A stretch of DNA of 64,000 bases from G965212005 sp965212005 (GTDB lineage Bacteria; Pseudomonadota; Gammaproteobacteria; Porifericomitales; Porifericomitaceae): the NCBI GenBank assembly GCA_965212005.1, contig OZ243038.1, positions 2,108,001 to 2,172,000 on the forward strand, written 5' to 3'. Positions 40,118 through 49,388 of the stretch are shown piece after piece. The position numbers and the translations under genes are program-made. The notes below the pieces were generated by a model, which was not told the origin of the DNA, did no database searches, and saw nothing but the letters and a program-made list of their open reading frames with translations. Position 1 is the first letter of the stretch, and the number at the start of each line of letters is the position of its first letter.

Positions 40118-40614
40118 GGTTTGACGGTCTCTTTTTTCCCTGTGACCAGCAGTTTGCCCTGAATAAACGCACGATGGGGCACATGCAGTAAATCCGCGAT
40201 CTTGCGGACGAGGAATTCTTCATGCTTGTCGATATGTCCGTCGGCGAAGGCGATGCGCCACAGTGCCGTCACAATCTCGGCGCGCGACGGTCGGTCCAGG
40301 TGTTGGTTGATCAAATGGGTAAACTCGTGCAGGGAGGTACTTGCCTCCACCTTGGCGTCAGCGGTGCTAAGCAGGGTCTGCAGTTCTACTTCTGAAAAAC
40401 GGAATTTGTCACGCAGGTGCGCTTCGATGCCGCTGCGTTCGGAATCCGTGATGCGGTGGTCGGCACGGCTGACTTCGATCAGCAGGGCTGCCGTAGCCAG
40501 CTGCGCGGCGCTTGCGGCGACCGGCAGATTGGAGCCCGCTTGCGGGCTTGCATCGGGGGCTCGGCCGATGGCTTTCAGCCTGGAGAGAAACAGGGCATGC
40601 AGGGAAGCTGGCAT
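40114..40614 (-). CDS. TerB-family protein
   Basis: 166 residues. An all-helical TerB/DjlA-like domain: ATAALLIEVSRADHRITDSER and RIAFADGHIDKHEEFLVRKIADLL, two acidic metal-site helices. Family members are tied to stress and membrane surveillance; the exact role is unknown. It heads the operon with the antiporter. Confidence 0.85.
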   Translation of the reverse strand: MPASLHALFLSRLKAIGRAPDASPQAGSNLPVAASAAQLATAALLIEVSRADHRITDSERSGIEAHLRDKFRFSEVELQTLLSTADAKVEASTSLHEFTHLINQHLDRPSRAEIVTALWRIAFADGHIDKHEEFLVRKIADLLHVPHRAFIQGKLLVTGKKETVKP

Positions 40615-40823
40615 GGGTGGAAACGGATCCGATCTAAACGCTAGTTAGCGGCGCGCGTAACCAGGTCGGCGGACTCATCGCCCTGCCGTTGTGTGGCGCA
40701 GCGGTGTACAGAGGTCAATTGGTTCATCGCGGCTTGACCCGGTGGCAACGCGGCGCCCGTGCCTTGTTCCGTTCGCCGCGGGACGTGCCGACATTGCGGA
40801 TCAGGAGTGGGGACGGTAGCGGA

Positions 40824-41138
40824 TCAGTTCCGCTCGTGCAGCCGGTAGCAGCCGTCCTGGAAACTCTGGAAGAATTTATGCAACAGGGGATGGTGGATGG
40901 GTGCGTCCGAGTCATCATTCTCCAGGTTACGCTCGGCCACGTAGGTCTCTTGCTCACTCTTGTGAACCAGGATCCGGTACCAGGGGGCGTCCTTCGGTGG
41001 TTGGGTAACTGTCTGCTGCTGATACCATTCCTCAGACCCACGGTAGCTCGGATCCACGTCAGCGATCACGCCGCGGTAATTGAATAACTTATGCCGGACG
41101 GTTTGCCCGATAGAAAAGCTTGTATTAACAATTTCCAT
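40824..41138 (-). CDS. hspQ: HspQ heat shock protein (YccV-like)
   Basis: 104 residues from ATG 41138 (MEIVNTSFSIGQTVRHKLFNYRG), preceded by GGGAGGGG. A hemimethylated-DNA-binding-type fold with DVDPSYRGSEEWYQ and PWYRILVH. HspQ is a specificity factor for the Lon protease in Enterobacteria. Single gene with an extended -10 promoter. Confidence 0.93.
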   Translation of the reverse strand: MEIVNTSFSIGQTVRHKLFNYRGVIADVDPSYRGSEEWYQQQTVTQPPKDAPWYRILVHKSEQETYVAERNLENDDSDAPIHHPLLHKFFQSFQDGCYRLHERN

Positions 41139-41173
41139 ACACCCCTCCCGACCATAAATCATGATAAAAGAGT

Positions 41174-41182
41174 ATCATAGCA
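41174..41182 (-). promoter_or_regulatory. extended -10 promoter of hspQ
   Basis: TG-C-TATGAT on the minus strand about 36 bases before the ATG. No good -35 and no sigma-32 pattern, so heat control is not evident from the sequence. Confidence 0.5.
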
Positions 41183-41382
41183 GAATGGAATGGAAGATAA
41201 AAAGCCGATTGCTACCAGGTAACTTGCCGTGGTCGGACGGGCAGATCCGCGGTGCGCCTCAGACAGCAGGCAGGAAAGCCGGCCTATGGTGCCGCTGGGC
41301 CGCAGCGCTAATGCAGGTCGCAGGCCTGCCCGGAGCAGCGCGGAGCGAAAACCGTCTGTGGCGAAACGGGTAGCGTGGATCG

Positions 41383-42741
41383 ATGAGAAGTCACATGCTG
41401 CCGGAGCGGGATTTGAAGGTTTTATGGCACCCGTGCACGCAGATGAAGGACCACGAAGACTGGCCGTTGGTGCCGCTGCGCCGCGGCAAGGGAGTTTGGC
41501 TGGAAGACTACTCGGGTCAGCGTTACCTGGATGCTATCAGTTCCTGGTGGGTGAACCTGTTCGGTCATGGCAACCTGCAAGTCGGACGCGCCATCCACCG
41601 CCAACTGGATCGATTGGAGCACGCCATGCTGGCCGGGTTCACGCACGAACCGGCGGTGGCATTGGCGGAGCGCCTGGTCGAATGCACTCCGCCGGGGTTG
41701 AGCCGCTGCTTCTACGCGGATAATGGCTCCACCGCAGTGGAGGTGGCAATGAAAATGAGCTTTCACTACTGGCGCAACCAGGGCCGGGACCGCAAGCGCT
41801 TGTTTGTCTGCCTGGAGAACGGTTATCACGGCGAGACGCTGGGTGCGCTGTCCGTGGGGCGCGTATCTCTTTACCGGGATACCTATGCCCCGCTGCTGGC
41901 GCAAACCCTGGCTGCGCCTTCGCCGGACTGCTACCTGCGCCGGGAACAAGACTCCTGGGAGGAGCACTCGCGCCGGAAGTTTAAACCAATGGAAGAGCTG
42001 CTGCACAAGCACAAGGACGAAATCTGCGCCGTCATCGTCGAACCCCTGGTGCAGTGTGCCGGTTCTATGCGCATGTACCACCCGGTGTACCTGCATTTGT
42101 TGCGCGAAGCCTGCGATGAACTCGATATTCATCTGATTGCCGATGAGATTGCCGTTGGCTTTGGACGCACTGGCACGTTATTCGCCTGCGAACAGGCTTC
42201 CATTAGTCCGGACTTCCTGTGTTTGTCCAAGGGGCTGACCGGCGGTTTTCTGCCGCTGGCAGCCGTCCTGTGCCATGAACGGATCTACCAGGCTTTTTAT
42301 GCCGACCATGAACAGGGCCGGGCCTTTCTGCATTCTCACAGCTATACCGGAAATCCGCTGGCCTGCAGCGCAGCTCTGGCCACTCTGGGCATATTTGCCA
42401 ATGAGCCGGTGCTGGAAAACAATGATCGGCTGGCTTTGTGCATAGAGGAAGAAGCCCGTATCTTCCAGGATCATCCCCACGTGGCCGAAGTGCGTCGCTG
42501 CGGCATGATCCTGGCCGTGGAGATGGTGCGCGATCGCAAGGGGCGCAAACCCTTTCCCTGGCAGGAGCGACGCGGCCTGCGGGTGCATCGGCACGCACTC
42601 AAGCGCGGCGTGCTGCTGCGCCCGCTGGGGGACGTGATCTATTTCATGCCTCCCTATGTGATCACGGAGTTACAAATCCGCCGGATGATCGGGGTCGCTT
42701 TCGAAGGGCTGGAACAGGCCGTACAAGATTCCGGTGCGTGA
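41383..42741 (+). CDS. bioA: adenosylmethionine-8-amino-7-oxononanoate transaminase
   Basis: 452 residues. Class III PLP transaminase with LWHPCTQMKDHEDWPLVPL, ISSWWVNLFGH, PLP-binding DEIAVGFGRTG and the Lys in CLSKGLTGGFLPL. It makes 7,8-diaminopelargonic acid from KAPA using SAM in biotin synthesis. Other bio genes are not in the window. The start may be the ATG at 41395. Its 3' end overlaps the rsmE remnant by 8 bases. Confidence 0.96.
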   Translation: MRSHMLPERDLKVLWHPCTQMKDHEDWPLVPLRRGKGVWLEDYSGQRYLDAISSWWVNLFGHGNLQVGRAIHRQLDRLEHAMLAGFTHEPAVALAERLVECTPPGLSRCFYADNGSTAVEVAMKMSFHYWRNQGRDRKRLFVCLENGYHGETLGALSVGRVSLYRDTYAPLLAQTLAAPSPDCYLRREQDSWEEHSRRKFKPMEELLHKHKDEICAVIVEPLVQCAGSMRMYHPVYLHLLREACDELDIHLIADEIAVGFGRTGTLFACEQASISPDFLCLSKGLTGGFLPLAAVLCHERIYQAFYADHEQGRAFLHSHSYTGNPLACSAALATLGIFANEPVLENNDRLALCIEEEARIFQDHPHVAEVRRCGMILAVEMVRDRKGRKPFPWQERRGLRVHRHALKRGVLLRPLGDVIYFMPPYVITELQIRRMIGVAFEGLEQAVQDSGA

Positions 42742-43350
42742 GCCCCGGCTGTACGTGGACGCCTCTATGGGCAGCGGCGCTGCCGCCGGGTCCGGCGCGC
42801 TACCTGGTTGCAGTGTTGCGCATGGGTGTCAAGGGGAGTCGCTGCGCCTGTGTAACGGCAGTGGGGTGAGTAACAAAGCCCGGGTGAGTCTCCGTGCCAC
42901 GCGGCGCGGTACATTTGGAGGCGGGACCGTACTGGCCCGTGCATGCGAATCCGTGCTGCGCGTCACGCTGCGTCCGCGGTCGCAGTAGGGACTCCCTCCT
43001 GCAGAAAGCGGTTGAACTGGGCGCGCGGTCGCCTGGCAGTGCGCTGCGCAAAGAGCCGCCGGCGTCTACCACCGGCACCTGGCCGGCCCCATTTTCTTCC
43101 CATGCAGCGCGCCTCCAGGTATGGATGACAGCGGATGGTGGCGATCGAGCCGTGGAAGGACGTCAACCCGCCGCAGGGATGCAGGCCGGGCGCTGCGATC
43201 TATACGCGGCCGGCGTGTGTGCCACACCGCTGCGCCGGCGCTGCGCCGTTTTCACGGGCGCTCACACCGGTTGCCGAGCGCTGCAACGGGTGCGCTGCTG
43301 CGGCCGGCGGGTACCGACGGTTGCGGACCTAAGGGGCGTCGCCGGGTCGG
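42734..43350 (+). pseudogene. rsmE: RsmE 16S rRNA (m3U1498) methyltransferase remnant
   Basis: From GTG 42734 the N-terminus MREPRLYVDASMGSGAA is typical of RsmE. It then shifts frame to PARYLVAVLRM, returns to GESLRLCNGSG, and further on, in another frame, DSLLQKAVELGA matches the family block LQKxxELG. Beyond about 43060 only scraps remain and the usual C-terminal knot motif (GPEGG, ETAAL) is not found. Several indels, so non-functional. bioA-rsmE adjacency is known in Gammaproteobacteria. The 3' limit is uncertain. Confidence 0.8.
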
Positions 43351-43438
43351 AATAATACGGTGCCGGTTGCTTGCCGCCGGCGTATCGTGGGCAAAGGATC
43401 AGCGGCGGGGCAATGGATGCTCCGGCGTGATCGGTGGG

Positions 43439-44236
43439 TTAACCGGTGAGTGCGCGGTAATGGGCCGGGCGTCTGTCCGTCAGCTTGTAGTTTAGCGGGG
43501 TGATTTGCTTGTCGCGGGCCTGGGCCAGGTCAATCTCGTGCAGGTGCAGTTGTCGGGCGCGGCTGGGACCGCGGTGCAGCAGCGTGCCGTCCGGTGCGGT
43601 GATTTGGCTTTTGCCGGTAAAGCACAGTTTACCCCAGGGGCGTTGATCGGCACCGCAGCGGTTGGCGGTGACTGCGTACACGCCGTTTTCCAGGGACCGT
43701 GCCGGCATGACCTGCTGGCAATGCGAGAGCACCAGGTTGCAGGGATGGCAGAGCACGTCCGCGCCGCCCAGCGCCAATACCCGGGCGGTTTCCGGGAACA
43801 GCCAGTCGAAACAGATCATGATGCCGATGCGGGCCGTCCCGACCTGGTTTACACAAAGTTCAACGTCACCCGGATCAAAATAACGCTTCTCCTCGTTAAA
43901 CAAGTGCAGCTTGCGGTAAATATGTTCGACTCCCCGGGGGCCGATCAGCAGGGCGCTGTTGAAGCATCGATCGCCGTCGCGTTCGGCGAAGCCGGTGACC
44001 AGGTGGAACTGGTTGCGCACGCATAACCGGTGCAACTCCTCGACCGTGGCGGACGCGCCCGGTTCCTCACAGAGTTCTAGCAGTTCCGCCCGATCACGAA
44101 AGCAATACCCGGTGAAGGCCAGTTCCGGAAGCACGAGCAACTCTGCTCCGCATCCGTCCAATGCGGTGCATACCTGTGCCAGGTTGCGCTGCACCTTGCC
44201 GAACAGAGGGCGGAACTGGTAGTAGCCGATGCGCAT
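43439..44236 (-). CDS. nitrilase-superfamily carbon-nitrogen hydrolase
   Basis: 265 residues from ATG 44236 (MRIGYYQFRPLFGKVQRN). Catalytic triad Glu in LPELAFTGYC, Lys in YRKLHLF and Cys in MICFDWLFPE. Acts on amides or nitriles; the substrate cannot be told from sequence. Converges on the dead rsmE. Confidence 0.9.
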   Translation of the reverse strand: MRIGYYQFRPLFGKVQRNLAQVCTALDGCGAELLVLPELAFTGYCFRDRAELLELCEEPGASATVEELHRLCVRNQFHLVTGFAERDGDRCFNSALLIGPRGVEHIYRKLHLFNEEKRYFDPGDVELCVNQVGTARIGIMICFDWLFPETARVLALGGADVLCHPCNLVLSHCQQVMPARSLENGVYAVTANRCGADQRPWGKLCFTGKSQITAPDGTLLHRGPSRARQLHLHEIDLAQARDKQITPLNYKLTDRRPAHYRALTG

Positions 44237-44413
44237 CGGGAGCAGGGGAACGCGTCCCGGATTCTCAGCTGCCGCGCAGGCCGGCTCCAGGCCTGTGCTC
44301 ACCACGTGCGGTCTCAGGCACGGTCTTTACCGGGGTCGCGCCGGCCATCGTGCACGGCCCCAGGCAAGGTCTGCTGGATCGCACCGGGCAGGCGCTGTAT
44401 CAAGGAGATAGAC

Positions 44414-44518
44414 ATGGATAGATTCAGTGTGCCGGTTCCGGAGCCTTGGTTCAAAGCGCCGCGGCTCAGCGGTAACGGGATAGTGGCGGCGCCCCGTCCG
44501 CGGCCGCCTGGTATTTGA
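44414..44518 (+). CDS. possible 34-residue peptide with strong ribosome site
   Basis: ATG 44414 follows AAGGAG with 6-base spacing, one of the best ribosome sites in the window, and encodes MDRFSVPVPEPWFKAPRLSG and 14 further residues to TGA 44518. Pro-rich and not recognised. It overlaps the 3' end of the DUF934 gene on the other strand. It could be a small protein, or the start of a lost gene. Confidence 0.35.
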   Translation: MDRFSVPVPEPWFKAPRLSGNGIVAAPRPRPPGI

Positions 44519-44945
44519 CGGAGATCTCCTGAAAAGCGCGCAAGGCCTTTTGCGGGTCTTGATCCGGGCGTAGATGGAAGGAGTCGATCCCGCAGCGCTG
44601 CATAAAAAACAACTGGTCCTGCAACACTTCGCCAACGGCCCGCAATTCACCCCGGTAGCCGTGATGTTCGCGCAGCATGCGGGCGTGGGAATAGCAACGG
44701 CCGTCGGTAAACTGCGGGAAATCCAAGGCGATGAGATCGATGGCGTCCAATTCGGGGATCAATTCTTCCAGCGCATTATCGCCGCTGACGCAGACACCGA
44801 GGGGGGAACGCGCAGCCAACTCGGAGCGGTGTTCGCTCCAGTAGGCGAACGGGAATATCAGGTCGCCGGCCGGCAACGGATCAGGCACGTCGCGCAGCAA
44901 TTGCCACGCGTCCTGCTGCATCTGCAGGTTCTTAATTACCTGCAT
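44466..44945 (-). CDS. DUF934 protein, sulfite reductase partner
   Basis: 159 residues from ATG 44945, overlapping the reductase 3' end by 14 bases. DUF934 pattern: DLIALDFPQFTDGRCYSHARMLREHHGYRGELRAVG and RCGIDSF. The family is consistently encoded with the siroheme sulfite reductase of assimilatory sulfur metabolism in beta- and gammaproteobacteria and is thought to assist it. cysH, the common third member, is not in the window. Confidence 0.9.
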   Translation of the reverse strand: MQVIKNLQMQQDAWQLLRDVPDPLPAGDLIFPFAYWSEHRSELAARSPLGVCVSGDNALEELIPELDAIDLIALDFPQFTDGRCYSHARMLREHHGYRGELRAVGEVLQDQLFFMQRCGIDSFHLRPDQDPQKALRAFQEISVKYQAAADGAPPLSRYR

Positions 44946-46623
44946 AGACCTCATTTTTGAAAGGTTCAATGCCAATTCTCCGGTAGGTTTCGATAAAGAT
45001 CTCATCTCCTTCGCGGTGCCGCAGGTACACCTCCAGCAGCTGTCCAATCGTTTCGGAAACCCGCGCCTTCTCCACCGCCGGACCGAGCCGCTTGCCCAGC
45101 GTGGCGTTATTGTCTGAGCTTCCTCCCAGTGTCAACTGGTAGTACTCCTTTCCTTTTTTGTCCACGCCGAGGATGCCGATGTGACCGACGTGGTGGTGCC
45201 CGCATGCATTCATGCAGCCGGACATATTGATGCGGAGTTCGCCCAGGTCGTGCAGGTAGTCCAAGTCGTCGAAGCGTTCGTTGATTTGTTTCGCGATCGG
45301 AATCGATCCGGCGTTGGCGAGGGAGCAAAAGTCCAGTCCGGGGCAGCAGATCATATCGGTGAGCAGTCCGATGTTGGCAGTGGCCAGTTCGCACTCGCAC
45401 AGCTTTTCCCACAGCGCGTAGAGATCGCTTTTATGCACGTGTCCCAGGACCAGGTTCTGGCTGTGCGTGACCCGGATCTCATTGCTGCTGTAGCGCTCCG
45501 CCAGTTCGGCGATGGCGTCCATTTGCTCTGCAGTGGCGTCCCCGGGAGGACTTTGCGGCGCCTTCAGCGAGATCAGCACGGCACGGTAGCCGGGCACCTT
45601 GTGTTCGCTAAGGTTGCGCTGCGCCCAGCGCGCAAAGCCGGCGTTTTCTTCCAGTCGGCGCTGAAAATCCGTGTCCCCGGTGTCCCCGGCGCTGTTTTTT
45701 TCGTAGCACGCGGGCTGGAAGAAGGCGCTGACGCGTTCCAATTCCTTTGGGTCCAGCTCGGGGCAGCTCTGGCGCGCGTATTTCCAGTCCTGCTCTACCA
45801 GTTCGGTAAAGCGATCGACGCCAACGGCGTTCAGCAGAATCTTGATGCGTGCTTTCTGCCGGTTATCACGCCGACCGAGGCAGTTATACACTCGCAGGAT
45901 CGATTCCAGGTAAGAGAACAGGTGGCGTTGCTCCAGGAACTCGCGTATGAAAACGCCGATGTAGGGGGTGCGTCCTTGCCCTCCGCCGACCAGTACCCGA
46001 AAGCCGGTCTCGCCCTGGCCGGTTTTTATCAACTGCAAACCGATGTCATGCACCTGCAAGGCGACCCGATCCCGCTCCGCGCCGCAGACGGCAATCTTGA
46101 ACTTGCGCGGCAGGTAGGAAAATTCAGGGTGCAGCGTGGACCATTGCCGCAGCAACTCGCAATAGGGGCGCGGGTCGGCGATTTCATCCTTTGCGATCCC
46201 GGCCAAATGGTCAGTGGTGATGTTGCGGATGCAGTTGCCGCTGGTTTGAATGGCGTGCATCTGCACTTTGGCAAGGTCCGCGAGTATGTCTGGTACTCGC
46301 TTCAACTCGGGCCAATTGTATTGGATGTTCTGCCGCGTGCTGAAGTGGCCAAAGCCCCGATCATACTCGCGGGCAATGTACGCCAGGGTGCGCATCTGCG
46401 TGGAGGAAAGAAGGCCGTAGGGGATGGCAACGCGCAGCATCGGAGCATGCAGTTGCAGGTATAAGCCGTTCATCAGGCGCAATGGCCGGAACTCCTCATC
46501 GCTGAGGTTGCCGGCGAGGAAGCGGCGGGTCTGCTCTCGAAATTGCTCTACCCGCTCATCAACGAGTCTCTGATCATATTGATCGTACTGGTACAAATCT
46601 TTGTCTCCACCGGTCTCAGGCAC
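44932..46623 (-). CDS. cysI: siroheme nitrite/sulfite reductase
   Basis: 563 residues. Two ferredoxin-like half-domains (RLMNGLYLQLHAPMLRVAIPYG) and siroheme/4Fe-4S domains, with the cluster ligands CCPGLDFC and SGCMNACGHH. Reduces sulfite to sulfide for cysteine synthesis; the DUF934 partner favours sulfite over nitrite. The frame starts just inside an AT-rich promoter region. Confidence 0.93.
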   Translation of the reverse strand: MPETGGDKDLYQYDQYDQRLVDERVEQFREQTRRFLAGNLSDEEFRPLRLMNGLYLQLHAPMLRVAIPYGLLSSTQMRTLAYIAREYDRGFGHFSTRQNIQYNWPELKRVPDILADLAKVQMHAIQTSGNCIRNITTDHLAGIAKDEIADPRPYCELLRQWSTLHPEFSYLPRKFKIAVCGAERDRVALQVHDIGLQLIKTGQGETGFRVLVGGGQGRTPYIGVFIREFLEQRHLFSYLESILRVYNCLGRRDNRQKARIKILLNAVGVDRFTELVEQDWKYARQSCPELDPKELERVSAFFQPACYEKNSAGDTGDTDFQRRLEENAGFARWAQRNLSEHKVPGYRAVLISLKAPQSPPGDATAEQMDAIAELAERYSSNEIRVTHSQNLVLGHVHKSDLYALWEKLCECELATANIGLLTDMICCPGLDFCSLANAGSIPIAKQINERFDDLDYLHDLGELRINMSGCMNACGHHHVGHIGILGVDKKGKEYYQLTLGGSSDNNATLGKRLGPAVEKARVSETIGQLLEVYLRHREGDEIFIETYRRIGIEPFKNEVYAGN

Positions 46624-46671
46624 CGGTTAGCGCATCCGTACAAACCTGTCTGAAAGGACGCGAACAGGCTA

Positions 46672-46702
46672 ATTATAAATTATTAATACCGGTTACGATC
46701 AA
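46672..46702 (-). promoter_or_regulatory. possible promoter of the sulfite reductase operon
   Basis: TTGATC (46697-46702) and a perfect TATAAT (46672-46677) on the minus strand, but the spacing is 19, longer than ideal. Lies about 50 bases before the start codon. Confidence 0.4.
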
Positions 46703-46798
46703 TATGTGGTCAAATTCCGCCGCCCGGAGGCAGATCAGGATCGTGCTGCGTTGCAGCAGACGCCGCTGCTGCGCTCGCCCGTGCCTTATTGTGCCGGT

Positions 46799-47035
46799 TC
46801 AGCCGAGAGACTGGCTGTCGGCCAGGAATAAACGTCCTTTTCGCGTCAGGTAACCCTCTGCATCTACCAGTCCCCGCTGCCGAGCCAGGCCTAGCAGGTG
46901 CTCCGGCGCATTGCGCGGCAGATAGACTTGCCCGTCGCCATAGTGCAACTCCAGCAGGGTTGCCAGTTCCGGTTCGCCAGCCTCGTCCGGCAGCTTCGCA
47001 GAGAGATTCCCAAGATTGGAATGATTCATATCCAT
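46799..47035 (-). CDS. small unrecognised protein, winged-helix-like tail
   Basis: About 78 residues from ATG 47035 (MDMNHSNLGNLSAKLPDE). The C-terminal half, HLLGLARQRGLVDAEGYLTRKGRLFLA, has the look of a winged-helix recognition segment. No family recognised. It lies on the minus strand between zapE and the sulfite reductase, in AT-rich DNA, and could be a small regulator. No strong ribosome site. Confidence 0.5.
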   Translation of the reverse strand: MDMNHSNLGNLSAKLPDEAGEPELATLLELHYGDGQVYLPRNAPEHLLGLARQRGLVDAEGYLTRKGRLFLADSQSLG

Positions 47036-47040
47036 AGGTA

Positions 47041-47176
47041 GTATTGTGCGATATTGTGCGCAGCAAAGCAAGGTATTTCAATCTAAAATTAGTCTAATAT
47101 CATTAATGGATTGATAATAATATCGTATATAATTGATAATTAACAATTAAATATTGTGCGGCAATGCAAGGTATTC
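47041..47176. repeat. partial duplication of the zapE 3' end in AT-rich DNA
   Basis: About 26 bases at 47051-47077 (atattgtgcg...agcaaggtatt) repeat the last codons of zapE at 47151-47176 with a small indel; the core tattgtgcg occurs a third time at 47042-47050. Between them lies very AT-rich sequence with small inverted repeats (AATTGATAATTAACAATTA). Confidence 0.6.
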
Positions 47177-48247
47177 GCGGCTGCCCATCTCTTCCAGGCG
47201 GCTGGCCGTGCGCCGGAACGAATCCCGGTGTCGGAGGCCCTGGTAGAGTTCGGGCGGGGACGCCGCCGCTGAAACGATGAGCCGCACATTGCGGTCGTAG
47301 AATTCATCCACCAGCGTGATGAAGCGTTTGGCCTGGTTCTCGTCTTCCCGGCCGAATTGCGGCAAACGTGACAGCAATACGCTATGGTAGAGCTGGGCCA
47401 GTTCTATATAGTCGGCAGGGCCGCGCGGCCCGTCGCATAACTCTTTGAAGTCAAACCAGGCCACCCCCTGATGATGCCGTATCGCGCGAATGGAACGCCC
47501 CAGCACCTCTACCTTGCCGTTGTACTCGCCGTGGTGGGAACTGAGCTGTTCAAAGTCGGCTGCCAATGCTTGCTCGGCTTGTTCGTTCAGTGGCGTGTAG
47601 TAAACGCCGGCCCGGTCCAGAAAACTCAAGCGGTAGTCATCCTCCCCCGCCAGGCAAAGCACTTCGGTGTGGTGTTCAATTTGCTCAATGGCGGGTAGAA
47701 AGCGTTCACGCTGCAACCCATTCCAATACAGTTTGCCAGGCGGTTCGTTGGAGGTGGCGACCAGCGTGACCTCGCGCTGAAACAGTGCTTGCAGCAGTCT
47801 GCCTAACAGCATCGCGTCCGTGATGTCGGAGACGTGAAATTCATCAAAGCACAGCACCTGCACGCGTGCGGAAAACTCCGACGCCAGGTGGACCAGCGGG
47901 TCGCGCCTTTCCCCGATCTGCTTCAGACGCGCATGCACCATGGACATGAAGCGATGAAAATGCAGTCGGCGTTTTTCCGCAAAGGGCAGGCAGTCAAAAA
48001 ACAAGTCCATCAGATAGGTCTTGCCGCGTCCTACTGCGCCCCAGATATACAGCCCGGGGACTGGTTCCGGACGTGCGGCACCCAGTCGCCGGGCCAGCCG
48101 CCGCCCCCAGCGCTGTTCCCGCTCGCGGTGTTGCAGCAGGCCCTGGTACAGGTACTGCATATGCTGAACCACGTGCTGCTGCTGCGGGTCGGCGCGCATC
48201 TGCCCCCGCGCCAAGTGCCGGCGGTAGCGCTCTGCGGGTGTGCTCAA
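47147..48247 (-). CDS. zapE: ZapE / AFG1-like ATPase
   Basis: 366 residues. P-loop GLYIWGAVGRGKTYLMDLFF, Walker B LCFDEFHVSDITDAMLLGRL, sensor VATSNEPPGKLYWNGLQRERFLPAI. In E. coli ZapE binds FtsZ and the division ring under stress; mitochondrial AFG1 homologues handle membrane proteins. Full length. Confidence 0.95.
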   Translation of the reverse strand: MSTPAERYRRHLARGQMRADPQQQHVVQHMQYLYQGLLQHREREQRWGRRLARRLGAARPEPVPGLYIWGAVGRGKTYLMDLFFDCLPFAEKRRLHFHRFMSMVHARLKQIGERRDPLVHLASEFSARVQVLCFDEFHVSDITDAMLLGRLLQALFQREVTLVATSNEPPGKLYWNGLQRERFLPAIEQIEHHTEVLCLAGEDDYRLSFLDRAGVYYTPLNEQAEQALAADFEQLSSHHGEYNGKVEVLGRSIRAIRHHQGVAWFDFKELCDGPRGPADYIELAQLYHSVLLSRLPQFGREDENQAKRFITLVDEFYDRNVRLIVSAAASPPELYQGLRHRDSFRRTASRLEEMGSREYLALPHNI

Positions 48248-48266
48248 AAGCGCCTCACGGCGTGAC

Positions 48267-49388
48267 TTATTTCATTGAGAACAAGGACAGTTGGGTATCT
48301 TCCTGGTGCTTCCCCGGCACAGAAAGCGCGGGCGGTTGAAAGCGGGAACAGTCCAGTTGCTGGCGCTGCTGCTCCGGGCGGCTTAGCCCCAGGCGTTTGC
48401 AGGAGGCGCGAAAACGCTGTCGGATCAAATCGGCAAAGACACCACTGCCGCTCATCCGCGAACCAAAGCGGGGATCATTTTCACGGCCTTGCCGGATCTC
48501 CTGGATCTGCCGCCAGATCCGGTCTGCCGCGAGCGGGCGGTGCAGTTGCAGCCAGGAGCGGAACATGGCCCGCAACTCGTGCGGCAGACGCAGCATGATA
48601 TAGCCGGCGCTTTGTGCTTCGTGTGCGGCGGCTGCCTCCAATACGCGCTCCAGCTCCACGTCATTGAGCGCCGGGATGACCGGGGCAAACAGAACGCCGT
48701 TCGGGACGCCGGCGTGGTGCAGCTGCCGCAGCGTCTGCAAGCGCCGTCGGGGGGCGGTCGCTCTAGGCTCCAGCCGCCGAGCCAATTCCACGTCCAGCGT
48801 TGTTATGGAGATGCACGCCTGCACCAGCCCGCGTGCCGCCATCGGGGCGAGTAGATCCAAATCCCGTTCTATCAGTGAGGACTTGGTCGTGATCAACAGC
48901 GGATGGTCACAGTCATGCAGCAGTTCGATAATGCGGCGGGTGATTTGCAGGCGGCGCTCAATGGGCTGATAGGGATCGGTGTTGGTGCCGAGTGCAATTG
49001 GCCGGCAGCGGTAGCCGGGGTGTGCCAACTCCTGCCGGAGCAGCCGGTCCGCGTCGGGTTTGGCATACAGGCGGGTCTCAAAGTCCAGTCCGGGGGAAAG
49101 GTCCAGGTAAGCATGGGTGGGTCGGGCATAACAATAAACGCACCCGTGCTCACAGCCGCGGTACGGGTTGATGGACTGATCAAAAGGGATGTCCGGTGAG
49201 CGGTTGCGGGAAATGATGCTGCGCGGGTGATCCAGCGTGACGGTAGTTTGCCGAGCCGGTTCCTGCTCGATTCCGTCCCACCCATCGTCGATAGCCTGGT
49301 GCTGCGCGGACAGGTAACGCGGCACCGGGCTGCTCGTTGCGCCCCGGCCTTTGCGCCATTGCTGATTCCCTGGGCTCGGATCCTGCAT
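48267..49388 (-). CDS. PA0069-family radical SAM protein
   Basis: About 373 residues from ATG 49388 (MQDPSPGNQQWRKGRGATSSP). Radical SAM cluster motif CEHGCVYCYARPTH after SINPYRG, and GTNTDPYQPIERRL. It belongs to the SPL-like/PA0069 family of unknown substrate, often annotated as DNA repair photolyase-like. An upstream ATG (49415) is also possible. Starts 19 bases downstream of the zapE promoter region. Confidence 0.88.
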   Translation of the reverse strand: MQDPSPGNQQWRKGRGATSSPVPRYLSAQHQAIDDGWDGIEQEPARQTTVTLDHPRSIISRNRSPDIPFDQSINPYRGCEHGCVYCYARPTHAYLDLSPGLDFETRLYAKPDADRLLRQELAHPGYRCRPIALGTNTDPYQPIERRLQITRRIIELLHDCDHPLLITTKSSLIERDLDLLAPMAARGLVQACISITTLDVELARRLEPRATAPRRRLQTLRQLHHAGVPNGVLFAPVIPALNDVELERVLEAAAAHEAQSAGYIMLRLPHELRAMFRSWLQLHRPLAADRIWRQIQEIRQGRENDPRFGSRMSGSGVFADLIRQRFRASCKRLGLSRPEQQRQQLDCSRFQPPALSVPGKHQEDTQLSLFSMK

